Shown one piece after another: positions 47,954 through 56,102 of a stretch of 64,000 bases of DNA. Each line of letters begins with the position of its first letter. The first letter of the stretch is position 1. The stretch is taken from contig NZ_OZ075108.1 in assembly GCF_964186625.1 (NCBI RefSeq), positions 1,550,001 to 1,614,000 on the forward strand, written 5' to 3'. Source of the DNA: Asticcacaulis sp. MM231 (GTDB taxonomy: Bacteria > Pseudomonadota > Alphaproteobacteria > Caulobacterales > Caulobacteraceae). A program made the translations under genes and the position numbers. The notes under the pieces were generated by a model that saw nothing but the letters and a program-made list of their open reading frames with translations, did no database searches and had not been told where the DNA came from.

Positions 47954-50878
47954 CTACATGCCGATGTCGAGCCCGCGTGAACGTCCCAGGCCTATGCTGG
48001 CGCCAAGGTCATGCGACAGGCTCCGCTCCATGTCCCATCCGGCGCCGCTACTGCTGAGGCCCAGGGCCAGGCGTTGATTGCGCAGGAGTGACTCCATCTG
48101 CGGATCGCGCTCCAGCGACTTGGCCATGGCGCCCATCTGATCGCGGACATGGTTCGCCGTGGCTGTGTCGCCTGAGCGCTCCGCCCCAACCCGGCGCGCG
48201 TCCATTTGTCTCCAGTCATCGATGAAGCGATCGGCCCGTTTCATGGGATCGGCCCTGATCTCGGCTTCCATCTGGAGCACGCGGATGGATCGTTGGGTGC
48301 GTCCGCCAGCGGCCTCGCTGGCCATGGTTGGATCGGCGCTATAGGCGCGCTCCAGGTCATGGGACGCGTGCTTGTCGAACCCATTCAAGCCCTCACGCGC
48401 CTTTTCAAGGGCGGTTCTTTGGTGCGGCAGAACTGGCAGGTCCTTGTCGTGCATTTGGAAGATATCTTTGACGGCCCCAGCGTGGCGCTGGATGGCGCTG
48501 CGGCGCAAAGCGTCGCGATCTTGCCGGTAATCGGTCGGCTTCGGTTGGGGCGTGGATGATCGTTGCCCCAGGTCCAGGCCGTCGAACATACTGCGCACCT
48601 TCTCCGGGACCTGGCGGATGATCTCGACCACCCGTTCGCGCAAAGTTATGCCGCGTCGCTTAGCGAAGGCCTTGGCGCCGTCGTGGTCCAACGCCATGTC
48701 CTTTGACCGCTCACGCGACAAGGTACGGCTGAGCCGATTCAGATCGTTAAAGTCGTCTTTGCCATAATGGAGGTCCACGCTGTCACGATGGCGGGAGAGG
48801 GCGACATAACTCGAATGGCTATCAAGCCCCGGTGTGGCCAGAACATGCACACGGTCGATGGTGACGCCCTGGGATTTGTGGATGGTGACGGCGTAGCCGT
48901 GGTCGATGGCGTTGTAGTCCTTCAGATCAAACGCTACCGACCGGCCATCGTCTAGGCGGACAGACATTCTATTGGTCTCGACCAACTCAGCCGTGCCCAA
49001 GGTGCCGTTCCTGACGCCACCATGCTCATCAAGCCCGCGCTCGTTCTTGAGGAACAGAACCCGGTCTCCGGCCGCAAAAGTGCGATCGCCGCGCTCAACC
49101 TTGATGTCGACATCGTCGCCCAGTTCGCCACGTTCTTTGCGGTGCTCACGCGCCAGGGCGTTCAAGACCTGCACCTCGTCATTGGTGTGGGTAAGGATCA
49201 GCCGTGAGGCGTCGGGGTAATCAAGCCGATCCTTGTCCCAGCGCTTGACCAGGTCGTGCCTAGCGTCCTCGCGGGTCTCGGCCTCGTGGACATGGCCATG
49301 ATCATAATAGGCATGCAGGGCTTGCGTCGTCCTGCCTGTGGCCAGATGACGCGTTGCGTCGCGCTGCCAGTCTTCGTGCTGACGGCGCACCTGCGTGATC
49401 TCAACACCACCGTGGCGCTCATGGATCGCGCGGAAGGCGGCACCGGCTTCGATGGCCTGAATCTGTTCTGGATCGCCGACAAGGACGATCTTGGCACCGG
49501 CTTCAGTGGCGGCGGACAGCACGCGCTCCATCTGGCGGCTGCCGACCATGCCGGCTTCATCGACCACAAGCACATCACGCGCCGTCAGTAGCTCACGGCC
49601 CTTGCCCCATTGATGCTCCAGACTAGCGATGGTGCGAGATTGAATGCCGGAACCGCTCTCCAGGTTCTCAGCAGCAATGCCGGACAAGGCAGCGCCTCTG
49701 ACGGTGTAGCCTGCGTCCTCCCACGCCTCACGTGCGATACCCAGCATGGCGCTCTTGCCGGTGCCGGCATAGCCGACAACGACACTAAGACCGTTGGCTT
49801 TTGTGACGTGCGAGAAGGCAGCGTTCTGTTCACCTGACAGGGTGAAGCCGCGCGCCTCGGCCCGCCCCAGCACCATCTCGCGGCTGGCTGCAGAGACGCG
49901 ATGGTGTTCACGCGCCTTCATCAGGTCCGCCGCGCGCTGAAGGCGCTGTTCGGTCTCGATCATATCGCGGCTGGTGAAGCGCTCATCGCCACGTCCGTCC
50001 TTGCCCAGTTCGACCAGATCGGGGGATTGGCGCACGGCGGTCATGACGGCATTGAACTGATCGGCGCCGTCGGAATGGCGGTGCACGAACATGCCCAGGT
50101 CGCGCTTTGTGAAGGTCGCCTGAGTGTGGGTGATGGCGTTTAAAGCGATCTTCGGGTTGGCGAGAATGCGCTCACCATTCCTGTAAGCAATATCGGCATG
50201 ATCCTCGATGCGCTCGGCCTCAAGCCCTTGCGCCTCCATACGACGTGCCGTTGCGCCGATCTTGCCCTGTGGCTCCAGGTCGATGCCTTGCTCTTCGAGT
50301 GTACGGTGATCGATACGGGCGTCGATATCCAGTTCAGCAAGCCGCTGATTGACATGCTCGGCCCAGGCCTCGCGCCAGTGCTCGACCAGCTCGACGCGGT
50401 TCCAGTCGCGCACCTTGGGTCCGAAGCTGTCTTCGCTGACCTCACGCATGGTCAGCATGACATGGGCGTGGGGTTTGGGCTGGCCGTCTGCGCCGATGTC
50501 CCAGTGCACATTGAGGTCGGCGATCATGCCCTGATCGACAAACTCACGCTGAACAAAGTCGCGGGCGAGGTCGATGCCTTGTTGCTGGTTCATCTCACGC
50601 GGAATAGCGAACTCGACCTCGCGGGAGAGCTGGGCGTCCTTGCGCTTCTCGAAGGCTTCGACATCGTTCCACAGCCGCTCCCGGTCCGACCATTCCGGCG
50701 GCGCATTGTCGGGGAGCATGACCTCGGAATGGACAACGCCGGTCTTGTGGGTGAAGTCCTGGGCGCGATCCAGCCGCTCGTCAAACAACCGGCCCGCCGA
50801 ACGATAGGCAGCCGAGGCCACGGCGCTGGATCCGGCCGCTCGGGAAATCACTTTGACGGAGAGATGATATATCGCCAT
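47954..50878 (-). CDS. traA: Ti-type conjugative relaxase-helicase TraA
   Basis: The 974-residue protein combines an N-terminal MobA/MobL relaxase and a RecD/TraI-like helicase. MAIYHLSVKVISRAAG at the start, the active-site region AAYRSAGRLFDERLDR with Tyr, and PHAHVMLTMREV (metal-binding histidines) form the relaxase; VVGYAGTGKSAMLGIA (Walker A, near 390) and LVVDEAGMVGSRQME (Walker B) the helicase, with TIHKSQGVTIDRVHV late. It nicks oriT and unwinds the strand to be transferred. The ATG at 50878 matches family starts; the longer frame to 50989 would run through the proposed oriT. Confidence 0.93.
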   Translation of the reverse strand: MAIYHLSVKVISRAAGSSAVASAAYRSAGRLFDERLDRAQDFTHKTGVVHSEVMLPDNAPPEWSDRERLWNDVEAFEKRKDAQLSREVEFAIPREMNQQQGIDLARDFVQREFVDQGMIADLNVHWDIGADGQPKPHAHVMLTMREVSEDSFGPKVRDWNRVELVEHWREAWAEHVNQRLAELDIDARIDHRTLEEQGIDLEPQGKIGATARRMEAQGLEAERIEDHADIAYRNGERILANPKIALNAITHTQATFTKRDLGMFVHRHSDGADQFNAVMTAVRQSPDLVELGKDGRGDERFTSRDMIETEQRLQRAADLMKAREHHRVSAASREMVLGRAEARGFTLSGEQNAAFSHVTKANGLSVVVGYAGTGKSAMLGIAREAWEDAGYTVRGAALSGIAAENLESGSGIQSRTIASLEHQWGKGRELLTARDVLVVDEAGMVGSRQMERVLSAATEAGAKIVLVGDPEQIQAIEAGAAFRAIHERHGGVEITQVRRQHEDWQRDATRHLATGRTTQALHAYYDHGHVHEAETREDARHDLVKRWDKDRLDYPDASRLILTHTNDEVQVLNALAREHRKERGELGDDVDIKVERGDRTFAAGDRVLFLKNERGLDEHGGVRNGTLGTAELVETNRMSVRLDDGRSVAFDLKDYNAIDHGYAVTIHKSQGVTIDRVHVLATPGLDSHSSYVALSRHRDSVDLHYGKDDFNDLNRLSRTLSRERSKDMALDHDGAKAFAKRRGITLRERVVEIIRQVPEKVRSMFDGLDLGQRSSTPQPKPTDYRQDRDALRRSAIQRHAGAVKDIFQMHDKDLPVLPHQRTALEKAREGLNGFDKHASHDLERAYSADPTMASEAAGGRTQRSIRVLQMEAEIRADPMKRADRFIDDWRQMDARRVGAERSGDTATANHVRDQMGAMAKSLERDPQMESLLRNQRLALGLSSSGAGWDMERSLSHDLGASIGLGRSRGLDIGM

Positions 50879-50907
50879 GGCGACATACCAATTACGCTGA
50901 AAAGAGC

Positions 50908-50954
50908 ACGTCGGCACGACGTATAAGCGCGCCCTCCCAAGATTAAATCTCGGG
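50908..50954 (+). other. Candidate origin of transfer (oriT)
   Basis: An inverted repeat ACGTCG-GCA-CGACGT (50908-50922) is followed directly by ATAAGCGCGCCCTCCC (50923-50938) and a second inverted repeat around AGATTAAATCT. The core TAAGCGCGCCCTCCC is very close to the RSF1010/Ti-type nic region (TAAATGCGCCCTCCC as known for RSF1010). By analogy the nick would fall between G50931 and C50932. It lies between divergent traA and the traC-like gene, the usual place for Ti-type oriT. Confidence 0.75.
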
Positions 50955-51049
50955 ATGGACCGGGCCGTCTCAACCGGTCTCGGCAACACTGGAGCCTATC
51001 CGAGCAGCCTATCCTATAATGGTCTCAGGCTCAAATGCAGGAGATGGCT

Positions 51050-51379
51050 ATGCGTAAACCAAGGGACTTCGACGCGGAACTGAAGGCGCTGAATCATCGT
51101 GCGAGGACGTTGAAAGACAGAAAGGTAAAACAACTGGGCGAACTGGTCATCGCCACCGGTGCGGACGCGCTCGACATCGACACACTGGCCGGCGGACTGC
51201 TGGCCATGGTCGCGGAAACCAAGTCGGATCGAAAGGAGGGATTACGTAAAGCCGGTGCGGCTTTCTTTCGGGGAGGGGGACAGAGGGAAACTGGGGCAGG
51301 ACCTGAAACGGACCCTGCGACGACAGCAGAAGCTGGTGGCTATGCGCAACCGTTTGAACTTAAGCCAGGCGAGAACTGA
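51050..51379 (+). CDS. TraC-like conjugal transfer protein
   Basis: The 109-residue protein starts MRKPRDFDAELKALNHRART, followed by KVKQLGELVIATGADALDID and a helical rest ending in a low-complexity tail (GPETDPATTAEAGGYAQPF). This matches the small TraC/TraD-type proteins encoded opposite traA in Ti-like and sphingomonad elements, thought to help relaxosome assembly at oriT. It is divergent from traA across the oriT. Confidence 0.75.
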   Translation: MRKPRDFDAELKALNHRARTLKDRKVKQLGELVIATGADALDIDTLAGGLLAMVAETKSDRKEGLRKAGAAFFRGGGQRETGAGPETDPATTAEAGGYAQPFELKPGEN

Positions 51380-51659
51380 TACGCGGGACTGGGTGATGAA
51401 GCGACGCGAACGGACCCGTCATCTGATCGAGCTCGGTGGCTTGGTCATCAAGGCAAAGCTCGACGATCTGACCGGCGATGATCGCACGGTTCTGTACGGG
51501 TCGTTTCTGACCCTGGCAGCGAAGCTCAAGGGCGGGGAGGGCGCAGCCAATATCGAGGTTTGGCGCAGAACCGGAAAGCTAGCGTTCGAAGCCGAGGCGG
51601 AAGAGAATACGGCCAGAACCGGAGACGCGCATCGGACCTATGAGCGACGTGGACGGTGA
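51342..51659 (+). CDS. TraD-like conjugal transfer protein
   Basis: The protein reads about 105 residues from an ATG at 51342 (MRNRLNLSQARTDTRDWVMK); the frame is open further upstream without a good start. The core RERTRHLIELGGLVIKAKL is the family signature of TraD (Ti type), followed by DRTVLYGSFLTLAAKLKGGE. It overlaps the TraC-like gene by 38 bp. It should act with TraA and the TraC-like protein in relaxosome function. Confidence 0.7.
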   Translation: MRNRLNLSQARTDTRDWVMKRRERTRHLIELGGLVIKAKLDDLTGDDRTVLYGSFLTLAAKLKGGEGAANIEVWRRTGKLAFEAEAEENTARTGDAHRTYERRGR

Positions 51660-52255
51660 AAGGGGCGGCAGGTCAGTCTCTTGGAAACTGCCTGCAAAGT
51701 GCCGGGCTGTCTGTCGCGCCTCAAGCCCCGGATTTACCGAAGGGTCGGTAAATCCGCCTGTCGGTGAAGGGCTTGACCCACGCCTGCCAGCCCGACAAGG
51801 GGCCACCATATCCGTAAGCGGGAGAGTGCCCGCTTACGGACAATGAATGACAGGGGAAGCGGTGATGTCATTGTGCCACGGCGACAACACAACAGACGCG
51901 AACCCGGCAATTCGGATTGCGGTATCGGCACACTTGCGTTATGGTTGATCCTGGAGTTGCCGCATGCAGCTCTGGGGCGTGGAAACCCCGAAAGTAAGCT
52001 GGTTTGTTGATCGTCCAAAACGACAGCACTTCTGCTATGAGCCGTAAGAGAATGCCACTACAGTGCGCGGGTGATGCCGCCTGCTGTCAGGCAGATCGCG
52101 CGTTGATTCTCATGGCGGGGGAGCCTTTGGCGTATGTCCAGGCACGCAAGTGCTAAAGGCCAAAGGGATCGGGCTTACTCGGTTTTCCAACTCCCCCGTC
52201 ACCAACGCAGATGCGGGCCTGACACGTGAGTGCAGGCCTCGTGGAGGTCAACGCA
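51660..52255. other. Gene-free stretch with two perfect hairpins
   Basis: This 600 bp stretch between the traD-like and sigma-like genes has no credible gene. It contains GGATTTACCG-AAGGGT-CGGTAAATCC (51730-51755) and TCCGTAAGCGGG-AGAGTG-CCCGCTTACGGA (51811-51840). Both stems are perfect. They may be terminators or protein-binding sites of the transfer region. Confidence 0.6.
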
Positions 52256-52843
52256 ATGGGAATGGAAGTCACAAAAACACACTGGTTCACTGAAGAGCTT
52301 ATGGGCCGACAGCTCTGCTGGTTTCATGACTACGTGTCGCCGCATCGGGCCGAATACATGTCACTGGGACGGCGGTTGAGCGACAGCACGCGCGCGGCCA
52401 GGCGCATTGTATCAGAGGCCGAGGTCGAACTGATAAGCTGTGACCACTGGCAGTACATCACCGACCCACGGCGCTACATGCTGCGCCTGGTGTTCGATAT
52501 CGCGGTACAGAAGGTCAGAAGCCTGCACCCCTCGATCAATGCCTACATCGCGCCGACACCGGTCGATGCGCCGCAACGGTGGGAGCGGCGTGCGGACAAT
52601 GACATCGTCTTGAATGCCCTTGATCGCGTGCCGTCACTGTATCGTCGGGTCTTTCTTATGCGGCGGGCAAGGGGACAGACCCTGGGCGAGATCGCCAAAC
52701 ACCTGAATCTGTCGCCAGCCAAGGCCATGCAGCGTCTTGTCAGCGCGCAAGTGATGTTCTGCAACGCGCTTGACGAAGAAACCTGTATGCCGGCGCGTGC
52801 TTGCGCTCTGACGGATGGGTATTTACGTGGCGACAACGGCTAG
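52256..52843 (+). CDS. ECF sigma-70-like protein in the transfer region
   Basis: The 195-residue protein has a C-terminal sigma region 4-like helix-turn-helix (ALDRVPSLYRRVFLMRRARG and TLGEIAKHLNLSPAKAMQRL) and a helical N-terminal part around SLGRRLSDSTRAARRIVSEA that could be a degenerate region 2. GGAGG at 52243-52247 fixes the start. It may control genes of the mobile element. Whether it is a working sigma factor is uncertain because region 2 motifs are weak. Confidence 0.65.
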   Translation: MGMEVTKTHWFTEELMGRQLCWFHDYVSPHRAEYMSLGRRLSDSTRAARRIVSEAEVELISCDHWQYITDPRRYMLRLVFDIAVQKVRSLHPSINAYIAPTPVDAPQRWERRADNDIVLNALDRVPSLYRRVFLMRRARGQTLGEIAKHLNLSPAKAMQRLVSAQVMFCNALDEETCMPARACALTDGYLRGDNG

Positions 52844-52939
52844 CGCCATGCGCCCGGACCGCAGGCATAAGGAATGGGATACCACTGCATTGATCCATTA
52901 AGCGAAGTGGTGCACAAAGAATTGAGGACAGAGACAGCC

Positions 52940-53848
52940 ATGAACATCGACAAACTCGACCACCTGCCGGATACGAAACGACGCGAACTCGAACGCGTCG
53001 TGAAGATCCTGTTTGACGAGTTTGAGGATGCGACCAAGACGGCGCTCTCCCCAAAGCGCAAGGCGGGGCGCATCCTCAAAGTCATTCTGTTCGGTTCCTA
53101 TGCGCGTGGCGACTGGGTCGAAGATCGCCTCAGCGGCTATCGCTCCGACTATGACCTGCTCGTTGTCGTCAATGGTCAGGACTTTACCGACCTGCATACT
53201 TATTGGGACAAGGCCGATCAGCATTTCATCCAGGAACTGACCGTCACCCAGCGTATCAAGACCCCCGTGAACTTTATCGTGCACAGTCTGGATGACGTGA
53301 ATGACCAGTTGGCCAGGGGACGCCCGTTCTTCTCGGACATCGCCCGCGACGGTATACTGCTTTACGACGCGCCGGGGCATCCGCTTGCGAAACCGAAAGC
53401 GCTGACGTCTGAAGAGACCAAGAGTGAGGCCTCGGGTTATTACGAGCAGTGGTTCCCGCGAGCTCAAAACTTTGAAAAAATCGCTGCGTATTGTATAACC
53501 ATCGATGACAAGAACCTAAGCGCATTCAATCTGCACCAAGCGGTCGAGGCACTTTACCATTGTCTTTTGCTGACTTTCACGCTGTACAGCCCGAAGAGTC
53601 ACCGCATCCCGGTGCTGCGTTCGCAAGCCGAAAATCTCGACGACAATCTTAGGGGCATCTGGCCGTCCGAAAGCCGCCTCCATCGCCAGGCTTTCGACCG
53701 TCTGCGCCGGGCGTACGTCGAGGCGCGGTATTCTGCCGACTATCAGGTCACTGATGAAGAGCTGAACTGGCTGGTGGAGCGCGTGTCGTTGCTTCAGGAA
53801 GCCGTTAAAGCCGCCTGTGAGCGACATCTCGCTATGAATGACCAATAA
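52940..53848 (+). CDS. Fused nucleotidyltransferase (MNT) - HEPN protein
   Basis: The 302-residue protein fuses two domains that are often separate toxin-antitoxin partners. The N-terminal minimal nucleotidyltransferase has VILFGSYARGDW (residues about 48-59) and SDYDLLVVV with the acidic metal ligands. The C-terminal HEPN domain covers about residues 165-300 (AYCITIDDKNLSAFNLHQAV; RRAYVEARYSADY). The classical HEPN RX4-6H motif is not seen; ARYSADY takes its place. Such fusions may regulate RNA or modify a partner; the function is unproven. It follows the sigma-like gene by 96 bp. Confidence 0.8.
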   Translation: MNIDKLDHLPDTKRRELERVVKILFDEFEDATKTALSPKRKAGRILKVILFGSYARGDWVEDRLSGYRSDYDLLVVVNGQDFTDLHTYWDKADQHFIQELTVTQRIKTPVNFIVHSLDDVNDQLARGRPFFSDIARDGILLYDAPGHPLAKPKALTSEETKSEASGYYEQWFPRAQNFEKIAAYCITIDDKNLSAFNLHQAVEALYHCLLLTFTLYSPKSHRIPVLRSQAENLDDNLRGIWPSESRLHRQAFDRLRRAYVEARYSADYQVTDEELNWLVERVSLLQEAVKAACERHLAMNDQ

Positions 53849-53959
53849 AGTTAGTAAACCTTGGATTCTGGTGTTTCCTTTGTGATGCTCTCGGAATGTT
53901 CCTGCGGTAGGTTCCAATAAATCGACGCGCCACGTCGCCTCGCCACAAAGGGAAAAATA

Positions 53960-54427
53960 ATGTCACTGTCCGCGCTCGCATTGCTTTTGACACTCGGCAC
54001 GACACAAATTGCCGGCTGGAATTTGACCAACGGACACGATAAGAGCACAGGAACCGACAACGTCATTTTGTCGCGCATCGAGAATGGCCGAAGTCTCGAA
54101 TTTAGTTGCCGAGATCCCAAAAGCAGTCGTCCGGCGGTCAGGTTCGCGTACATCGATGGATCATATGTTGGAAGGCCTGGCGCCTTCCAATCGATAATTG
54201 TGCAACTTGACGACGACGCTCCAATGGACGTCATAGGGAGTTATGAAGCCATTGAGCATATTGTGATGCCGCCAACTGGTGTTTCCACAGTGATCCTTGA
54301 CCGCCTTAGCAGCGCATCAACCGTGCGGGTCAAGGTATTCAATGTCCACGGCGAGCCTGTGAACTCACAATTTAGTGTTGCAGGGGCTTCGCCTGCCATA
54401 AAAGCATTCAAGCATGCCTGTTTTTGA
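53960..54427 (+). CDS. Exported protein of unknown function
   Basis: The 155-residue product has a short signal peptide (MSLSALALLLTLGTTQIAG) and a beta-rich mature part: WNLTNGHD, SRIENGRSLEFSCRD, RFAYIDGSYVG, IIVQLDDDAPMDV and C-terminal FSVAGASPAIKAFKHACF with a likely disulfide between the two cysteines. The layout resembles IalB/VasI-like small periplasmic proteins but I cannot assign a family. It lies alone inside the accessory region. Confidence 0.55.
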   Translation: MSLSALALLLTLGTTQIAGWNLTNGHDKSTGTDNVILSRIENGRSLEFSCRDPKSSRPAVRFAYIDGSYVGRPGAFQSIIVQLDDDAPMDVIGSYEAIEHIVMPPTGVSTVILDRLSSASTVRVKVFNVHGEPVNSQFSVAGASPAIKAFKHACF

Positions 54428-54559
54428 TTAGAGTTGATTTAGGACAAAGGTTGTTCATTCCGAACAGGCACTTTCCGGCGCATCGTACCCGAACGGCGAG
54501 TCTGGCTAGAAGCCGCCCAATTTGGATCGAAACATTATCCTGAGGGCAGCGGCGTATGC

Positions 54560-54889
54560 TCAGAGAATGGCGTCCAGGCCTTTACGTCTGATTACGTTCA
54601 ACAGCACCAAAGCAGGACCTGTTGGCTGTCGAACGCCACGCTCCATTTGGGAGACGTAACCCGATGTGACATTGATATAGTGCCCCAAAGCGCCTTGGCT
54701 AAGATGGAATTTCTCACGCAAAGCCTTGATCTGGATCGGTGTTATATCCTCGACGTTCGTCGTGTCGAAAACATCGCGCAAAGTGATCTTGGCATGGGCG
54801 TCAGCATCGATGATGCCGACACTGAGCATGTCGTCACCCATATCCCGAAGTGCTTCGTGCATGGGGCTTAACTTACGTACTTGGACCAT
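54560..54889 (-). CDS. higA: XRE-family antitoxin (HigA-like)
   Basis: The 109-residue protein has a helix-turn-helix (IKALREKFHLSQGALGHYIN, then TSGYVSQMERGVRQPTGPAL) at residues about 50-95 and an N-terminal toxin-facing part. It matches the antitoxin of RelE/HigB-type pairs in which the toxin gene comes first. It overlaps the toxin gene by 17 bp. Confidence 0.85.
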   Translation of the reverse strand: MVQVRKLSPMHEALRDMGDDMLSVGIIDADAHAKITLRDVFDTTNVEDITPIQIKALREKFHLSQGALGHYINVTSGYVSQMERGVRQPTGPALVLLNVIRRKGLDAIL

Positions 54890-55259
54890 TTTCTACCTCG
54901 ATCTCAAATAATGCCTTACGCTCTTTCAGAGCGTTAATTTGTAAATCCGTCGCCTTTAACCAACCGTCGGCGGCGGCTTTAAAGGCCTCAAGTTCCTTGG
55001 GACCGATATTGTCCCGTTCATTTTTAGCAAAGCCATACATAAATACAGCCCTGTCCTTGATTCTGAAGGCAAGTATCGTCCGATATCCGCCGGACTTGCC
55101 TTGTCCGTGACGAGCTACCCGCTGTTTGATCACACCGGCGCCGAGGTCGGCTGCAATTGATCCCTGCTCAGCATCTGCAACAGCCTTAACAAGAGCCGCG
55201 TTTGCGATGCGTTCTTGCCGTACAAACTTCTCGACAGACTTAACTAAGAAAATGCGCAT
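54873..55259 (-). CDS. higB: HigB/RelE-family toxin
   Basis: The 128-residue protein starts MRIFLVKSVEKFVRQERIAN and includes VIKQRVARHGQGKSGGYRTI and AVFMYGFAKNERDNI, the fold and basic strand of the RelE/HigB mRNA interferase superfamily (DUF2201/YhdJ-like branch unclear). The toxin-first order is that of higBA. A 16 bp palindrome lies 18-33 bp upstream. Confidence 0.85.
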   Translation of the reverse strand: MRIFLVKSVEKFVRQERIANAALVKAVADAEQGSIAADLGAGVIKQRVARHGQGKSGGYRTILAFRIKDRAVFMYGFAKNERDNIGPKELEAFKAAADGWLKATDLQINALKERKALFEIEVENGPST

Positions 55260-55276
55260 TCCGCACCCTATGATCT

Positions 55277-55292
55277 ATGCACTATAGTGCAT
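55277..55292. promoter_or_regulatory. Probable HigA operator
   Basis: ATGCACTATAGTGCAT is a perfect 16 bp palindrome just upstream of the toxin start, suited to binding by the HTH antitoxin for autoregulation. Confidence 0.65.
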
Positions 55293-55657
55293 TGAGCGAA
55301 AAAGTCAAGATTCGACTGCAGATACCAGCTGAACAAATTGCAACTCTCAGCGCCCGAATTAGATACAACCGTGAGATTTGAGTGATACCTCGGGGAACCG
55401 GATGCTGAACGTTCGCATCTATATTCCGGCCCTTTAAAGTAGACGTTCATTGGATGAGACGTTGTGGGACGATGTTTCACGATAATGTTACCTTTCCTCT
55501 TCTTGTATATTCTTTCCTAACCTTTCCTTTTCTCTGCTTTTGATGATCTTTGATGTTCATTTGGTACCATATGGCCATCCACCATATTGAATTGTCGTGA
55601 GATTTCTATCAATTTTTGCCAGGTGCCTTCGCATCTCGTGAGAAATTGGAGAAGTCC
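55293..55657. other. AT-rich gene-free stretch
   Basis: About 365 bp between higBA and the AlpA-like gene hold no credible gene. Around 55490-55560 there are pyrimidine-rich runs (CCTTTCCT-like words repeated). The ribosome-binding site of the AlpA-like gene (GGAGAAG, 55648-55654) ends the stretch. Confidence 0.4.
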
Positions 55658-55885
55658 ATGATGTCCCAAGTCGACCGTATAATACGTTTGAAAACCGTTC
55701 TGGACCGTACAGGTCTCAGCCGTTCGACCCTCTATCGCAAGATTACAGAGGGAACATTTCCGTCACAACTGAAGATCAGCGTCCATGGGGCCGGCTGGCA
55801 TGAATTGAGTGTCAATCAGTGGATCGCAGACCCGGTTAGGTGGCGAGATAACATTTCGAACATTTGCGTGCAGTCAAAGAATTGA
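55658..55885 (+). CDS. AlpA-family regulatory protein
   Basis: The 75-residue protein reads MMSQVDRIIRLKTVLDRTG followed by LSRSTLYRKITEGTFPSQLK and a C-terminal EL..WI helix, the MerR-like winged helix of AlpA/phage CP4-57 regulators. In P4-like islands AlpA activates the excisionase or integrase. GGAGAAG precedes the start; the second ATG at 55661 is equally possible. It lies 17 kb from the integrase, so the link to it is inferred. Confidence 0.8.
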   Translation: MMSQVDRIIRLKTVLDRTGLSRSTLYRKITEGTFPSQLKISVHGAGWHELSVNQWIADPVRWRDNISNICVQSKN

Positions 55886-56102
55886 CAATCTATAGAGGAA
55901 AAGAAGACGTGCCGTGTCGCGAACTCAATGATTGGGAAACGTCCGGCTTTTCGTAATCTGAACACGTCAGCCTATCTAGAAGCACCGGCATTTAACCAAA
56001 CTGAGGTTTTTTCGTGGTGATCACGCGCCTCAATTTTCACACAATCCGCGCTAAACCTCCGCGTGTTGATGAAGGTCATCTAGGCTTTCGAGGGAGGGAA
56101 TT

